Assembly: GCA_022823945.1 (NCBI GenBank)
Contig: JAJEBK010000036.1
Location: 1-64,000, forward strand
Reading direction: 5' to 3'
From: Anaerolineae bacterium
GTDB lineage: Bacteria; Chloroflexota; Anaerolineae; Aggregatilineales; Phototrophicaceae
DNA length: 64,000 nucleotides
In this document: in pieces, positions 23,925-32,649 of the stretch
Layout: each line of letters starts with the position of its first letter
Numbering within the stretch: position 1 is the stretch's first letter
Translations under genes and position numbers: made by a program
The notes under the pieces: generated by a model
What the model was told of the DNA's origin: nothing
The model's database searches: none
The model's input: the letters and a program-made list of their open reading frames with translations, nothing else

Positions 23925-24947
23925 ATGAAAAGCAAAGTGATAGTCGACCCGCATTTTCGGCGCATGGACGAGATCTTTTCTCCGGCGGACAAGCAGCGTC
24001 TGTATGACCTGGTCGATGTCGTTTGGGGACATGACGAGCCTATGCCGCAAGCCGACTTTCTGCGCGCCCTGCCAACTGCGGAAGCAGTGATTTGCTCGGG
24101 CTGGCGATATGGCGATGTGCTGGCGAACGCTCCAAAATTGCGAGCGATCATGGATGTTTCTGGCGGCTTCCCCCGCACGCTCGATTATGATGCCTGTTAC
24201 AAAAGGCGCATTCGTGTCTTGAGCGCAGCGCCGGCATTTGCGCGGCAAGTCGCCGAGTTCTCGCTGGGCTTGGCCATCGCTTCTGCCCGCGAAATCGCCC
24301 ATGGCGATCGCTTGATGCGGCGTGGCGAAGAAAAATACTTGTGGAATGGCAATGTCGGCACCTTCATGCTCTATGACAAGCCGGTGGGCATCATCGGTTA
24401 TGGCAGCCTGGCGCGCGCCCTGCACCCGCTATTGACGCCTTTCAATGTAACGATTGCAGCCTACGACCCCTGGCTGAGCGATGGCTACCTGCGCCGGCAA
24501 GGCGTCATGCCAATGCCGCTGGAAGAATTGCTGGCAAGCTCGCGTTTCATATTCGTCATGGCTGTGCCTTCGGCGGAAAACCAGGCGATGATCTCGCGCG
24601 AGCTTCTCGAGCTAATCCCGCGCAATGCCGTCTTTGTGCTGGCCAGCCGCGCCCATGTGGTCGACTTTGACGCGCTGACCGAAATGGCGCTGGCGGGTCG
24701 CTTCAAGGTCGCCACCGATGTCTTCCCGATCGAGCCGCTGGGGGCCGATCATGCCATCCGCCGGGCTGAAGGCGCGCTGCTATCTGCGCATCGAGCCGGT
24801 TCTGTTGACGAAGCGATGACCGAGCTGGGCGAGATGGTGGTCGATGACCTGGAATCGGTCGTGCGTGGCCTGCCGCCGCGGCGCTTGCAAATGGCCGAGC
24901 CCGAGTTGAGCATGCGCTATGCCAGCAACAAGGCGAAGTCAAAGTGA
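23925..24947 (+). CDS. D-isomer-specific 2-hydroxyacid dehydrogenase
   Basis: The 340-residue cytoplasmic NAD(P)-dependent oxidoreductase shows the dinucleotide loop GIIGYGSLARALHPLL. The catalytic Arg is in LASRAHVVDF, Glu in VFPIEPLG, and His in LSAHRAGSVDEA. This is the phosphoglycerate dehydrogenase/glyoxylate reductase superfamily; substrate unknown. GAGG lies upstream of ATG. It ends 14 bp from the end of the convergent restriction enzyme gene. Confidence 0.85.
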   Translation: MKSKVIVDPHFRRMDEIFSPADKQRLYDLVDVVWGHDEPMPQADFLRALPTAEAVICSGWRYGDVLANAPKLRAIMDVSGGFPRTLDYDACYKRRIRVLSAAPAFARQVAEFSLGLAIASAREIAHGDRLMRRGEEKYLWNGNVGTFMLYDKPVGIIGYGSLARALHPLLTPFNVTIAAYDPWLSDGYLRRQGVMPMPLEELLASSRFIFVMAVPSAENQAMISRELLELIPRNAVFVLASRAHVVDFDALTEMALAGRFKVATDVFPIEPLGADHAIRRAEGALLSAHRAGSVDEAMTELGEMVVDDLESVVRGLPPRRLQMAEPELSMRYASNKAKSK

Positions 24948-24961
24948 CAATCGCTGGCTGC

Positions 24962-25681
24962 TCAGGTTTTGGACTTTATCAGTTCGTTCAGGTGTTTTCG
25001 CCACAGGTCAAAATCGTACCAGCCGCAGCCGATGCAGCCAGCCGGGTCTTTCTTGTCTTCGGGCGACCATCTTTGACCGCCGCTGTAATAGTAGGCGATG
25101 CCAAATGGTTGACCTCGCCGCCCAGTCTGATAACAACGCTCGCAAGCTCTACTCTTTAGCAAGTTATGGCTCACACTGCCATTCGACTTTTTCAACAGCT
25201 GGAAATGCTCTTTGATGTCGTTCTCGTCCATTTGGGCATAGGTGGTGAGACGCTGGCTGGTCGCTGTGTTCCAGCGGATCATGGGCAGTTTATGGTCGAT
25301 TGTTAGCTGATTGCCCGCGCGCTGCGTATTCTCGATTACATCGCGGCTGTCAAACACCTTAAGCGCTTTCTGTATAAACGATCGTGGCATTGAACTGCCT
25401 TGCACGGACGATTGAAACGCGCCTTGCCAACGATCTTGGCGGGTCTTTCGCTCGCACTGTACGCAAAAATGGTTTTCGCTCTCAATCACCATGCCAGGTC
25501 GCGATTTAGTGCCGCGTTGAAAACCCTGAATGCCTGAGCCTCCGGCAATCTGCGTGCTTCCGACATGCTGATATTCACATTCTCGACAGTGCCATTGTTG
25601 GTCTTTCAATACTTTATAAACTTGAAAGACTTTGGAATCAGGCTGAAAGGCGTTTTCGAACTCTTGAAGTGTGGTTATCAT
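24962..25681 (-). CDS. Zinc-dependent HNH-type restriction endonuclease
   Basis: The 239-residue protein carries four CxxC pairs (CREC, CVQC, CERC, CIGC) that can hold structural zinc. The nuclease-like segment is LTIDHKLPMIRWN then SHNLLKSRACERC, consistent with the His, Asn and zinc ligands of an HNH fold. It lies 7 bp downstream of a DPPY methyltransferase and is taken as its restriction partner. The gene is AT-richer than neighbours. The tail WYDFDLWRKHLNELI is unlike anything else in the window. Specificity unknown. Confidence 0.7.
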   Translation of the reverse strand: MITTLQEFENAFQPDSKVFQVYKVLKDQQWHCRECEYQHVGSTQIAGGSGIQGFQRGTKSRPGMVIESENHFCVQCERKTRQDRWQGAFQSSVQGSSMPRSFIQKALKVFDSRDVIENTQRAGNQLTIDHKLPMIRWNTATSQRLTTYAQMDENDIKEHFQLLKKSNGSVSHNLLKSRACERCYQTGRRGQPFGIAYYYSGGQRWSPEDKKDPAGCIGCGWYDFDLWRKHLNELIKSKT

Positions 25682-25688
25682 CGGTTCG

Positions 25689-26576
25689 CTAACCTGTCTT
25701 GGCTGTCAACCTCTTGCACGCCGTCTGAAAAATTGCGAGGTCCTTTTCATAAGCAAGGACTTGTCTGTCAATTTGGCTTGCGGCAATGACAGTAGTGGCG
25801 CTTCCTGCAAACGGGTCGTAGACAAAGTCGCCTTTGCTGCTAAACAACTGTACAAACTGTTTTATTAGAGGCAGGGGCTTTTGTGTTGTATGGATTCGTT
25901 GCTGTGGCGATGGAGACTTGTGAATAAACACATTGTGTACGACATGACCGTTGAACTTTGTGCCCGAGCGCTTTCCAATTACAAGCGCTTCCCAAGCATT
26001 TATGGGCTTGTATCGGTGATTGAACGGAACGGGATTCGTCTTTTGCCAAACAAGCGTACCCACAGCAACAAACTTGTGGTCCTGAAGTATCTCGCAATAC
26101 TCGCCAATTTGCGCCTGCGCGCAGAAAGTAACGAACCATCCACGCACCTTTGGCAAGACTATCTCAGCCCATTCACGGGGCGATATCGGTTTGTCCCAAT
26201 CGCCAAAGTGTCCTTTGGGCATAATGAAATCAGTGCCGTCCTTCCGCAGACGTCTCGGTACTTGAGTCTCGCATGTATAGCCTTTGCTAATACCGTATGG
26301 GGGATCGGTTAGAACCAGGTCGATAGATTTGTCAGAAAGCTGCCCTGCACCGTCTATTCCATCTCCTAGTCGAAACTCGTAGTTGTCGCCTCTGAGCGTT
26401 TTGCAAATAGCAAGAGCAGGTTCTTCTCGCGCCAGTATTTCTTCAAGGTAATTGATGACTTGGGCGCGTGGCGGCGCGTCAATAATGTGTTCGTCATCTC
26501 TAATTGAGTAGGCTGCCAACGACTTCTGACTCACCGTTGAGGTTTCGCGTTGAAATTGCGGACCTCCATGCGCCAT
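25689..26576 (-). CDS. DNA adenine methyltransferase, DPPY type (restriction-modification)
   Basis: The 295-residue protein has DPPYG at 91-95 and the S-adenosylmethionine motif FAGSATT at 256-262, the beta-class order. GDWDKPISPREWAEIVLPKV and TTQKPLPLIKQFVQLFS are typical of N6-adenine methyltransferases. The operon with the zinc HNH enzyme makes a second type II system, not closely similar to the one at 11.6-13.2 kb. Start ATG 26576 is the only ATG before the core. A 12-bp palindrome lies 41-52 bp upstream. Confidence 0.85.
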   Translation of the reverse strand: MAHGGPQFQRETSTVSQKSLAAYSIRDDEHIIDAPPRAQVINYLEEILAREEPALAICKTLRGDNYEFRLGDGIDGAGQLSDKSIDLVLTDPPYGISKGYTCETQVPRRLRKDGTDFIMPKGHFGDWDKPISPREWAEIVLPKVRGWFVTFCAQAQIGEYCEILQDHKFVAVGTLVWQKTNPVPFNHRYKPINAWEALVIGKRSGTKFNGHVVHNVFIHKSPSPQQRIHTTQKPLPLIKQFVQLFSSKGDFVYDPFAGSATTVIAASQIDRQVLAYEKDLAIFQTACKRLTAKTG

Positions 26577-26616
26577 GGACAGCGCTGAACCTGGGATTGC
26601 TGTGCGTTAAGTATTT

Positions 26617-26628
26617 CCTGTATACAGG
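26617..26628. promoter_or_regulatory. Perfect 12-bp palindrome upstream of restriction-modification operon 2
   Basis: CCTGTATACAGG is a perfect dyad with a TATA core, 41-52 bp upstream of the methyltransferase start. It could bind a dimeric regulator or be part of the promoter. No controller gene was recognised. Confidence 0.35.
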
Positions 26629-26826
26629 GAAGTTGTTGGATATCCATCCGTTGGCCGCAGCCCGCATCCGAATCCTTTTCTCGGTAGAGAGATCTGTGGT
26701 CAGGGAAGATTCCTGCTCAATAAGGACTCGCTGCTGTACCATGCCGACTATCCCCATCCTATGACACACACTATAGCTGCTCTGCAAGCAGAAGCCAAGC
26801 TGGAGGACACAAGTCTTCGCCGGTGC

Positions 26827-27996
26827 CTACGTCACCCCGCGCATTGTCTCGGCGCGCAGGTGATTGACGACGGCACGCAGCGCTTCGTCGCGGGTCGCGC
26901 CTTCTGCCAATGCCGATTGGTACGCGGCCAGCTGCCGGTCGGAGCTGGTGCCTTTTTCCAGGATTTCGTGCACATGTCCGACCTCGGCGCGTGAACCGAG
27001 ATCGTCAACGACATCATCAATCAGCTCCAGCAGCTCGTGCGCCAAAGCGCGCATGGGCACAGCCTCTCGCTTGCCATAGTCGACCAGGCTGCCATCCAAA
27101 CCCCAACGCACGGCGCGCCATTTGTTCTCGGCGATCAGCTCGTTGGGATAGATGCGCCAGCTGAGATTCTGGTTGCGCAGTTGGATCAGCTTGGCGACCA
27201 GGGCTTGCACCAGCGCGACGATGGTAACCGCTTCGTCGACTGTCGTGCATATATCGCAGACGCGCACTTCCAGAGTGCCAAAGTCTTCGTGCGGGCGGCT
27301 GTCCCACCAGATTTTCGTATAGTCCGCTTTGCCATCTTTGCGCCCCTTGCCCAATGTGCCCACCTGTCCAAATGTCTCGATGAGACGGCTGTATTCGCTG
27401 AACGAGGCGAAGATGGGCGGGATGCCTGTGCGCGGCAGGTCTTCAAAGATGATGCTGCGGTAACTCTTCAGACCTGTCGGATGCCCGTGCCAGAAGGGCG
27501 AACTGGTCGTCAGGGCCAGCAGATGCGGCAAGAAGTAGCGCAACTGATTTTGGATATCGACCAGCAAGTCGAGCTGGGGCGGCGTCGTGCCAAATCCGAC
27601 ATGCACATGCATGCCAAAGATCAGCATCTGCCGCGCCACCTCTTGCATGTAATCCTTGAGGTCGTCATAGCGTTCGCCCTGGTTCGCCAGTTGCTCTTCC
27701 CATTTCGAAAAAGGATGTGTGCTGGCGGCGACAATGGCATAGCCATGCCGGGTAGCGACCTTGTCCACAGCGCTGCGCAAGCGGATCAACTCCCCGCGCA
27801 CTTCTTGCACATTTTGACAAATGGCGCTGCCGATCTCGATCTGCGATTGCATGAACTCTGGCTTGACCTGCTCGCCGATCTGGCGCAAGCCTTCATCGTG
27901 CAGCAATTGCTGGACAGCCGCTGCCAGGTCGCCCGTTTTGGGGTCGATCAATTGATATTCTTCTTCGATTCCCAAGGTCAATGGCGCTGAATGCAT
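26827..27996 (-). CDS. Carboxylate-amine ligase, YbdK/GCS2 family
   Basis: The 389-residue ATP-dependent ligase is of the glutamate-cysteine ligase type 2 family. It has LGIEEEYQLID at the N-terminus, QSQIEIGSAICQNV, FGMHVHVG (metal and substrate His), SSPFWHGHPTGLKSYR and FGTLEVRVCD. E. coli YbdK has weak gamma-glutamylcysteine synthetase activity; the cellular product here is unknown. GAGGT precedes the ATG. It stands alone between the restriction operon and a sulfatase gene, all on the minus strand. Confidence 0.85.
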   Translation of the reverse strand: MHSAPLTLGIEEEYQLIDPKTGDLAAAVQQLLHDEGLRQIGEQVKPEFMQSQIEIGSAICQNVQEVRGELIRLRSAVDKVATRHGYAIVAASTHPFSKWEEQLANQGERYDDLKDYMQEVARQMLIFGMHVHVGFGTTPPQLDLLVDIQNQLRYFLPHLLALTTSSPFWHGHPTGLKSYRSIIFEDLPRTGIPPIFASFSEYSRLIETFGQVGTLGKGRKDGKADYTKIWWDSRPHEDFGTLEVRVCDICTTVDEAVTIVALVQALVAKLIQLRNQNLSWRIYPNELIAENKWRAVRWGLDGSLVDYGKREAVPMRALAHELLELIDDVVDDLGSRAEVGHVHEILEKGTSSDRQLAAYQSALAEGATRDEALRAVVNHLRAETMRGVT

Positions 27997-28128
27997 GACC
28001 TCACCTCGCGCAACACCTGTTGGTCATAGGCAGATGATACTAACACAAGTATGTGCAGACACATAAATCTTAACGAAGTCCTAAAGATGAAATGCGCAAT
28101 CCAGGTAAAACGACCGACATTCGCCACA

Positions 28129-29691
28129 TCAGCGCGGCAGGGGCCAGTCTTGCACTTCGCAACGTTGCGCCCAGGCCTCGTACAGGCAGCTCATTGCGCT
28201 CACACGCTGTGCCTCGCCAGCGCTCAGGTTATTCAACTCGGTCCGGTCTTCGGTCATATTGTAAAGTTCCCAGTCGCCCGGATGCTTGCTGACCAACTTC
28301 CACTCCCCGATGCGGATGGCGCGGTTGCCCTCGTGTTCCCAATAGAGCGGCTTTTCGCGTTGCCAATGCGGGTCGTCCAGCGCTGGCAAGAAGCTTTGGC
28401 CTTCGACAGGCTGGATGGCAGCGCCATTGTATTCGCGCGGATAGGCGGCCTCAGCCAGCTCGGCAATTGTCGGCAGCACATCAATGAACTGAATTGGGCT
28501 GTGAATGACACACGGCGCTTGGATCATGGCGGGAAAATGCACGACGCAAGGCGAGGAAATGCCGCCTTCGTGCACCCAGTGCTTGTACAGACGGAAGGGT
28601 GAATTGGAGGCATTCGCCCAGGGCAGGTCGTAGCTCATATAGGTATCGGCAGGTCCCGGGCGCAGGTCGCGTCGATTGCCAATGCGCACGGGGCGTCCAT
28701 CGGGCAGATTGGGCACATAGGAGTTTATCCAGCCGTCTTCCGCCAGGTATTCTGCGCAGCCGCCATTGTCGGACAAAAAGATGATCATGGTGTTCTCGGT
28801 GATGCCCAGCTCGTCGAGCCGCGTCAAAATCTTGCCGATGCCTTGATCCATGCGGTCGATCATGGCTGCATAGGTCGCCATGCGCAGGTCTTCCCAATCG
28901 CTGTTTTTCTCGTCCGCCCAGGCATGCGCTTCGTCATCGCGCGGCGAGATGCGCCAGACCGGATCGAGCAGCCCCAGGCTGTTGAGTTCTTCATGACGAT
29001 TTTGCCGCAATGTGTCCCAGCCTGTGCGATAGCTGCCTTCATACCTGGCGATATCGCCCGGACGGGCATGCAGGGGCCAATGCGGCGCGGTATAGGCGAC
29101 ATGCAAAAAGAAGGGCAGCTCGTCGGCGTGGGCTTCGTCAATCATGTCCACTGCCTGGTCGCTAATGGCGTCGGTGTAATAGAAGCCGTCCGGCAGCTCG
29201 TCCAGGAACTTGCCATCCTGCATCAGAGCATGCGGATGAAAGAAGCTGCCAGCGCCAGCCAAAGTGCCAAAGAAGCGATCGAAACCGCGCTGCGTCGGCG
29301 TGGGATAACCTGGCTCGCCCGGCTTCCAGTTCTGCGCCGCGCGCGCGACATATTCTCCGCCTGTGTGCCATTTGCCGCTCATCATGGTGCGATAGCCCGC
29401 GCCCTTCAGTACCTCAGCGATCGTGACCGCATCATCACGCAGATAACCTTGATAGGCGCGTGTGCCGCGATTCTGCATCATGTGGCCCACGCCAGCCTGC
29501 TGTGGATGCAAGCCGGTCAACAGCGCCGCGCGAGATGGACAGCAACGGGCGAAGCTGTACATCTGCGAGAAGCGCGCTCCGCCACTCGCCAGGCGGTCCA
29601 GGTTGGGCGTGGCGATCTCTGAGCCATAGCAGCCGATATCGGAGAAACCCATATCGTCAGCCAGGATAAGAATGAAGTTTGGTCGGGACAT
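28129..29691 (-). CDS. Type I arylsulfatase
   Basis: The 520-residue protein matches the arylsulfatase A/AtsA group better than the first sulfatase. It begins NFILILADDMGFSDIGCYGS (metal Asp pair 12-13), with Cys50 in CCPSR as the formylglycine precursor followed by LTG. Later come GKWHTGG, FLHVAYTAPHWPLHA and IIFLSDNGGCAEYL. No signal peptide is seen. The reading frame is open to 30006, but that extension is encoded by an interspersed repeat; ATG 29691 with GAGGCG upstream starts the family domain directly. Confidence 0.9.
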   Translation of the reverse strand: MSRPNFILILADDMGFSDIGCYGSEIATPNLDRLASGGARFSQMYSFARCCPSRAALLTGLHPQQAGVGHMMQNRGTRAYQGYLRDDAVTIAEVLKGAGYRTMMSGKWHTGGEYVARAAQNWKPGEPGYPTPTQRGFDRFFGTLAGAGSFFHPHALMQDGKFLDELPDGFYYTDAISDQAVDMIDEAHADELPFFLHVAYTAPHWPLHARPGDIARYEGSYRTGWDTLRQNRHEELNSLGLLDPVWRISPRDDEAHAWADEKNSDWEDLRMATYAAMIDRMDQGIGKILTRLDELGITENTMIIFLSDNGGCAEYLAEDGWINSYVPNLPDGRPVRIGNRRDLRPGPADTYMSYDLPWANASNSPFRLYKHWVHEGGISSPCVVHFPAMIQAPCVIHSPIQFIDVLPTIAELAEAAYPREYNGAAIQPVEGQSFLPALDDPHWQREKPLYWEHEGNRAIRIGEWKLVSKHPGDWELYNMTEDRTELNNLSAGEAQRVSAMSCLYEAWAQRCEVQDWPLPR

Positions 29692-29848
29692 ACGCGCCTC
29701 GTCGAGCTTGTGCAATGCGCGTATTGTAACTCGCGCTGCCGTCGCATCCAAAGTCGGACTGTGAGCCACAGAACAAGCACAAAGCAAGTCGTGCAGGAGC
29801 CAGCTAAGGAGAGCGCAGAGGATATTGCAAGGAGCGTTACTTGATTTA

Positions 29849-29973
29849 ACCCCTCCCCCGGCCCCTCCCCGACGAGTCCTGACGAGGGGAGTTTCGGGAG
29901 CTGTCTCACGACATGACGACGGAATCCGCGCATGATTTGCCTCCCTCTGACCTGCCGGGGGACTGAGGGGGGT
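29849..29973. repeat. Interspersed C/G-rich repeat, inverted copy
   Basis: CCCCTCCCCCGGCCCCTCCC at the left and GCCTCCCTCTGACCTGCCGG at the right are the family words in reverse orientation relative to 10588 and 33913. The repeat fills most of the 337-bp space between the divergent sulfatase and sugar isomerase-like genes. Confidence 0.65.
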
Positions 29974-30028
29974 AAAATTGTGACCTCTGTGGTTAAATAT
30001 CGCCAAAACAGTTCAGGACAATGTCACC

Positions 30029-30874
30029 ATGATCATCAGCGCTTTTGGCGATGAAACTGCCAGCGACTTTGAAGAGCAGTTGCGCATCTTGACCGATTTG
30101 CATATCCGCCACATTGATGTGCGGGCGGCATGGGAGGTCAATTGCAGCCTTTTCACCGACCAGCACATCGCGCGCATCGGGTCGCTTTGCCAGGCGTATG
30201 CTGTGCAAGTGGCCTGCATGGGCAGCCCAATCGGCAAGTCGCCAATCGACGCCGACATTGCCATAGAAAGCGAGCGGCTCAAGGTCATCGGCGCAACCGC
30301 CCGGGCGCTGGGCACGCGCAATATTCGCATCTTCAGCTTCTATCCCTCTGGCGCGCACGATTCTGCCGCGCTGCAGCAGTCAATTGATCGACTGGGCGAC
30401 CTGACCGAGATCGCCGCCGAGCAAGACTTGCAACTGCTGCTGGAGAACGAGAAAGGTGTAGTGGGCGACCTGCCCGAGCGCTGCCTGGCGCTGATGCAAG
30501 CTATCGAATCGCCGCATTTTCGCTTCATTTGGGATCCCGCCAATTTTGTGCAGTGCGGCGCGGCGCGGCATGTCGACCAGTGGTGGGATGTTCTGCATCC
30601 CTACATCGGCTACATTCATATCAAAGATGCCAAGCTGCCCAGGAGCGCGGATGGCGAAGAACGGTCGCAAGTGACTGTGGCTGGCGGTGGCGATGGACAA
30701 GTGGCGCAGTTGCTGGCGCGTCTGCGGGACTGGGGCTATGCGGATGTGCTGTCGTTGGAGCCGCACCTGCTGGAAGCAAAACATTCCAGTGGCTTCAGTG
30801 GCACCGAAGGCATGGCTATGGCAGTGGCCGCCCTGCGCGAATTGATGCGCGAGGCTGGCATCGCCGAGGGATAA
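30029..30874 (+). CDS. Sugar phosphate isomerase/epimerase-like TIM-barrel protein
   Basis: The 281-residue protein belongs to the xylose isomerase-like (AP endonuclease 2 family) barrels. Metal-ligand segments are LLLENEKGVVGD (Glu), FRFIWDPANFVQCG (Asp), YIHIKDAKLP (His, Asp) and DVLSLEPHLL (Glu). Such proteins isomerise or epimerise sugars or inositols. It is followed 46 bp later by a DinB-like gene. The substrate is not evident. Confidence 0.8.
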   Translation: MIISAFGDETASDFEEQLRILTDLHIRHIDVRAAWEVNCSLFTDQHIARIGSLCQAYAVQVACMGSPIGKSPIDADIAIESERLKVIGATARALGTRNIRIFSFYPSGAHDSAALQQSIDRLGDLTEIAAEQDLQLLLENEKGVVGDLPERCLALMQAIESPHFRFIWDPANFVQCGAARHVDQWWDVLHPYIGYIHIKDAKLPRSADGEERSQVTVAGGGDGQVAQLLARLRDWGYADVLSLEPHLLEAKHSSGFSGTEGMAMAVAALRELMREAGIAEG

Positions 30875-30920
30875 AGGCCAGCGAATCTTGATATCTACAC
30901 AGAGCACAGAGGAGACCGCC

Positions 30921-31397
30921 ATGCACCCTGAAATCGCGCGCTTCTGGGAGCTAAACCGCATGTACACTGGGCTGCGCGACAAGCTCTTCGACCATATCAC
31001 CGATGCCGATCTGGCTTTCACGCCGGGTGGCAACAACCCCACGCTGGGTTGGCTCTGCCGCGAATTGGGCGAAGTGCAGCAGGCCTATGCGCAGTCCTTC
31101 CACAATTTCAAAGTCGATTTCAGTTGGCGCAGCGACGATGATCGCTACTTGCGCAGCACAGCCGCCCTGCGGGAATGGTACGCCCAGCTGGATGCCGAGC
31201 TGGAAGCGGCGCTGGGCTCGATCACAGATGTTGACATGCGCGATAAACAGATGGACCGCGACGGCTACGAAGTCGAACTCCCCATTAGCCTCGACATATT
31301 TCGCGAGGCGCTGCTGATATTCTATGGCAAGGTCAGCGTCTACATGAAGGCGATGGGCGTGCAGCCGCAAGGCATGTGGAAAGACTGGATCGGCTGA
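30921..31397 (+). CDS. DinB-like protein
   Basis: The 158-residue predicted helical-bundle protein has a DinB-like layout (LNRMYTGLRDKLFDHITDADL, then TLGWLCRELGEVQQAYA). The expected first metal His is replaced (RELGEVQQ in place of GHLxxxE). It may thus have lost metal binding or be a distant relative. GAGGAG stands before ATG 30921; the frame extends upstream to 30888 but lacks a ribosome site there. Confidence 0.55.
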   Translation: MHPEIARFWELNRMYTGLRDKLFDHITDADLAFTPGGNNPTLGWLCRELGEVQQAYAQSFHNFKVDFSWRSDDDRYLRSTAALREWYAQLDAELEAALGSITDVDMRDKQMDRDGYEVELPISLDIFREALLIFYGKVSVYMKAMGVQPQGMWKDWIG

Positions 31398-31475
31398 GCG
31401 CGCTTTTGCCCTGCAAATCCCCCGCCCCCTGCATTATGATTGCGGCAACTTGCCCAGCGGGATGGGAATGAGCCC

Positions 31476-32381
31476 ATGCACAACTCTGTTGACGACTTGC
31501 AGCAGTCACTCAGCCAGCACGATTACATCGCCGAGCGCGGCTTGTCGGTGGCTATCTATCTGGCGCTGAAGACGGGCAAACCACTCTTTTTGGAAGGCGA
31601 TGCCGGCGTCGGCAAAACAGAAATCGCCAAAGTGCTGGCTGCCATGCTGGACGCGCAGTTGATCCGCTTGCAGTGTTATGAAGGCCTCGATATCAACACC
31701 GCCGTCTACGAGTGGAATTATGCCGGGCAGATCTTGCACCTGCGGCTGATGGAGCGCGAGGGATTATCGCGCCAGGCCATGGAAAGCGAGTTGTTTTCGC
31801 CGCGCTTCTTGCTCAAGCGGCCCCTGCTGCAAGCCATTGAACAAAGCCAAAACGGCGCTGCGCCTGTCTTGCTCATTGACGAGCTCGACCGCAGCGACGA
31901 AGAATTTGAAGCCTTCCTGCTGGAGCTGCTTTCCGACTTTCAAATCACCATCCCCGAGTTGGGCACTCTGAAAGCTGCGCAGCCGCCCGTGGTCATCGTC
32001 ACCTCCAACCGCACGCGCGAGATTCACGATGCCTTAAAACGGCGCTGTCTGTATTTCTGGATCGACTATCCGCAATTCCAAAAAGAGCTGGAGATCGTGG
32101 AGCGAAAAGCCCCCGATGTGGCGCCAATGCTGGCTCGGCAGATCACCGCCTTCATTCAGGATATGCGTTCGCTGGAGCTCTTCAAACGCCCGGGCATCGC
32201 CGAGACATTGGATTGGACAGCCGCCTTGATCGCGCTTGACCAAAACGAGCTGTCGCTGGAAGCCGTGCAAGATACGCTGGGTGTCATATTGAAATACCAG
32301 GACGATGTCGAAATGCTGGATGCCACCACCATCCAGAATATGATCGAACGCGCGCGCGTCGAAGCGCAACGCGCCGGTTGA
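31476..32381 (+). CDS. MoxR-family AAA+ ATPase, CoxD-like
   Basis: The 301-residue AAA+ ATPase has Walker A GDAGVGKT at 41-48, Walker B LLIDELDRSDEEFEAFLLEL and sensor VIVTSNRTREIHDALKRRC. The CoxD type of MoxR ATPase works with the von Willebrand-domain protein CoxE to mature molybdenum-containing CO dehydrogenase-like enzymes. The next gene is CoxE-like, which supports this reading. A TATGAT -10 box lies at 31435-31440. ATG 31476 is chosen because the TTG at 31440 lies within the promoter. Confidence 0.8.
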   Translation: MHNSVDDLQQSLSQHDYIAERGLSVAIYLALKTGKPLFLEGDAGVGKTEIAKVLAAMLDAQLIRLQCYEGLDINTAVYEWNYAGQILHLRLMEREGLSRQAMESELFSPRFLLKRPLLQAIEQSQNGAAPVLLIDELDRSDEEFEAFLLELLSDFQITIPELGTLKAAQPPVVIVTSNRTREIHDALKRRCLYFWIDYPQFQKELEIVERKAPDVAPMLARQITAFIQDMRSLELFKRPGIAETLDWTAALIALDQNELSLEAVQDTLGVILKYQDDVEMLDATTIQNMIERARVEAQRAG

Positions 32382-32395
32382 GCTGGCGTTAAGTG

Positions 32396-32642
32396 AACCC
32401 CGACAGGTCAGGGGGAGGCAGGGCAGGTTTGCAGGGGCGCGCATTTGATGGTCTACTCCACTCCCCAACCGTCTCCCCGAAGCATCAGGCAGGCGGAGCG
32501 CATTCAGAGAAGACGAATTCTGATGCTCGATTTCTTACAGATTAGCAACAATCACACAAGTTTATCGACGAGTCACCCTTCTCCATTGACATGGGGAAGG
32601 GCCGGGGATGGGGTAGAAAAAAATGACCTGTCCTCAGGACAA
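32396..32642. repeat. Interspersed repeats inserted between coxD-like and coxE-like genes
   Basis: The left part has CCCCGACAGGTCAGGGGGAGG. The right part (32547-32642) matches 10625-10720, including 61 identical bp at 32565-32625. The repeat ends only 8 bp before the start codon of the CoxE-like gene and fills the whole 268-bp gap in an otherwise natural operon. Confidence 0.8.
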
Positions 32643-32649
32643 TAGGCGC

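Noticed and set aside
26500-26787. 95-codon minus-strand frame upstream of the second methyltransferase, a possible controller protein
   Set aside because: It overlaps the methyltransferase start in another frame, shows no helix-turn-helix pattern and has no ribosome site.
26700-26830. Plus-strand stretch encoding KDSLLYHADYPHPMTH, reminiscent of an amidohydrolase DYPH motif
   Set aside because: Too short, with no further amidohydrolase sequence on either side; not enough to call a pseudogene.
29692-30006. N-terminal extension of the second sulfatase
   Set aside because: The extension is translated repeat sequence; the family domain starts exactly at ATG 29691 with its own ribosome site.
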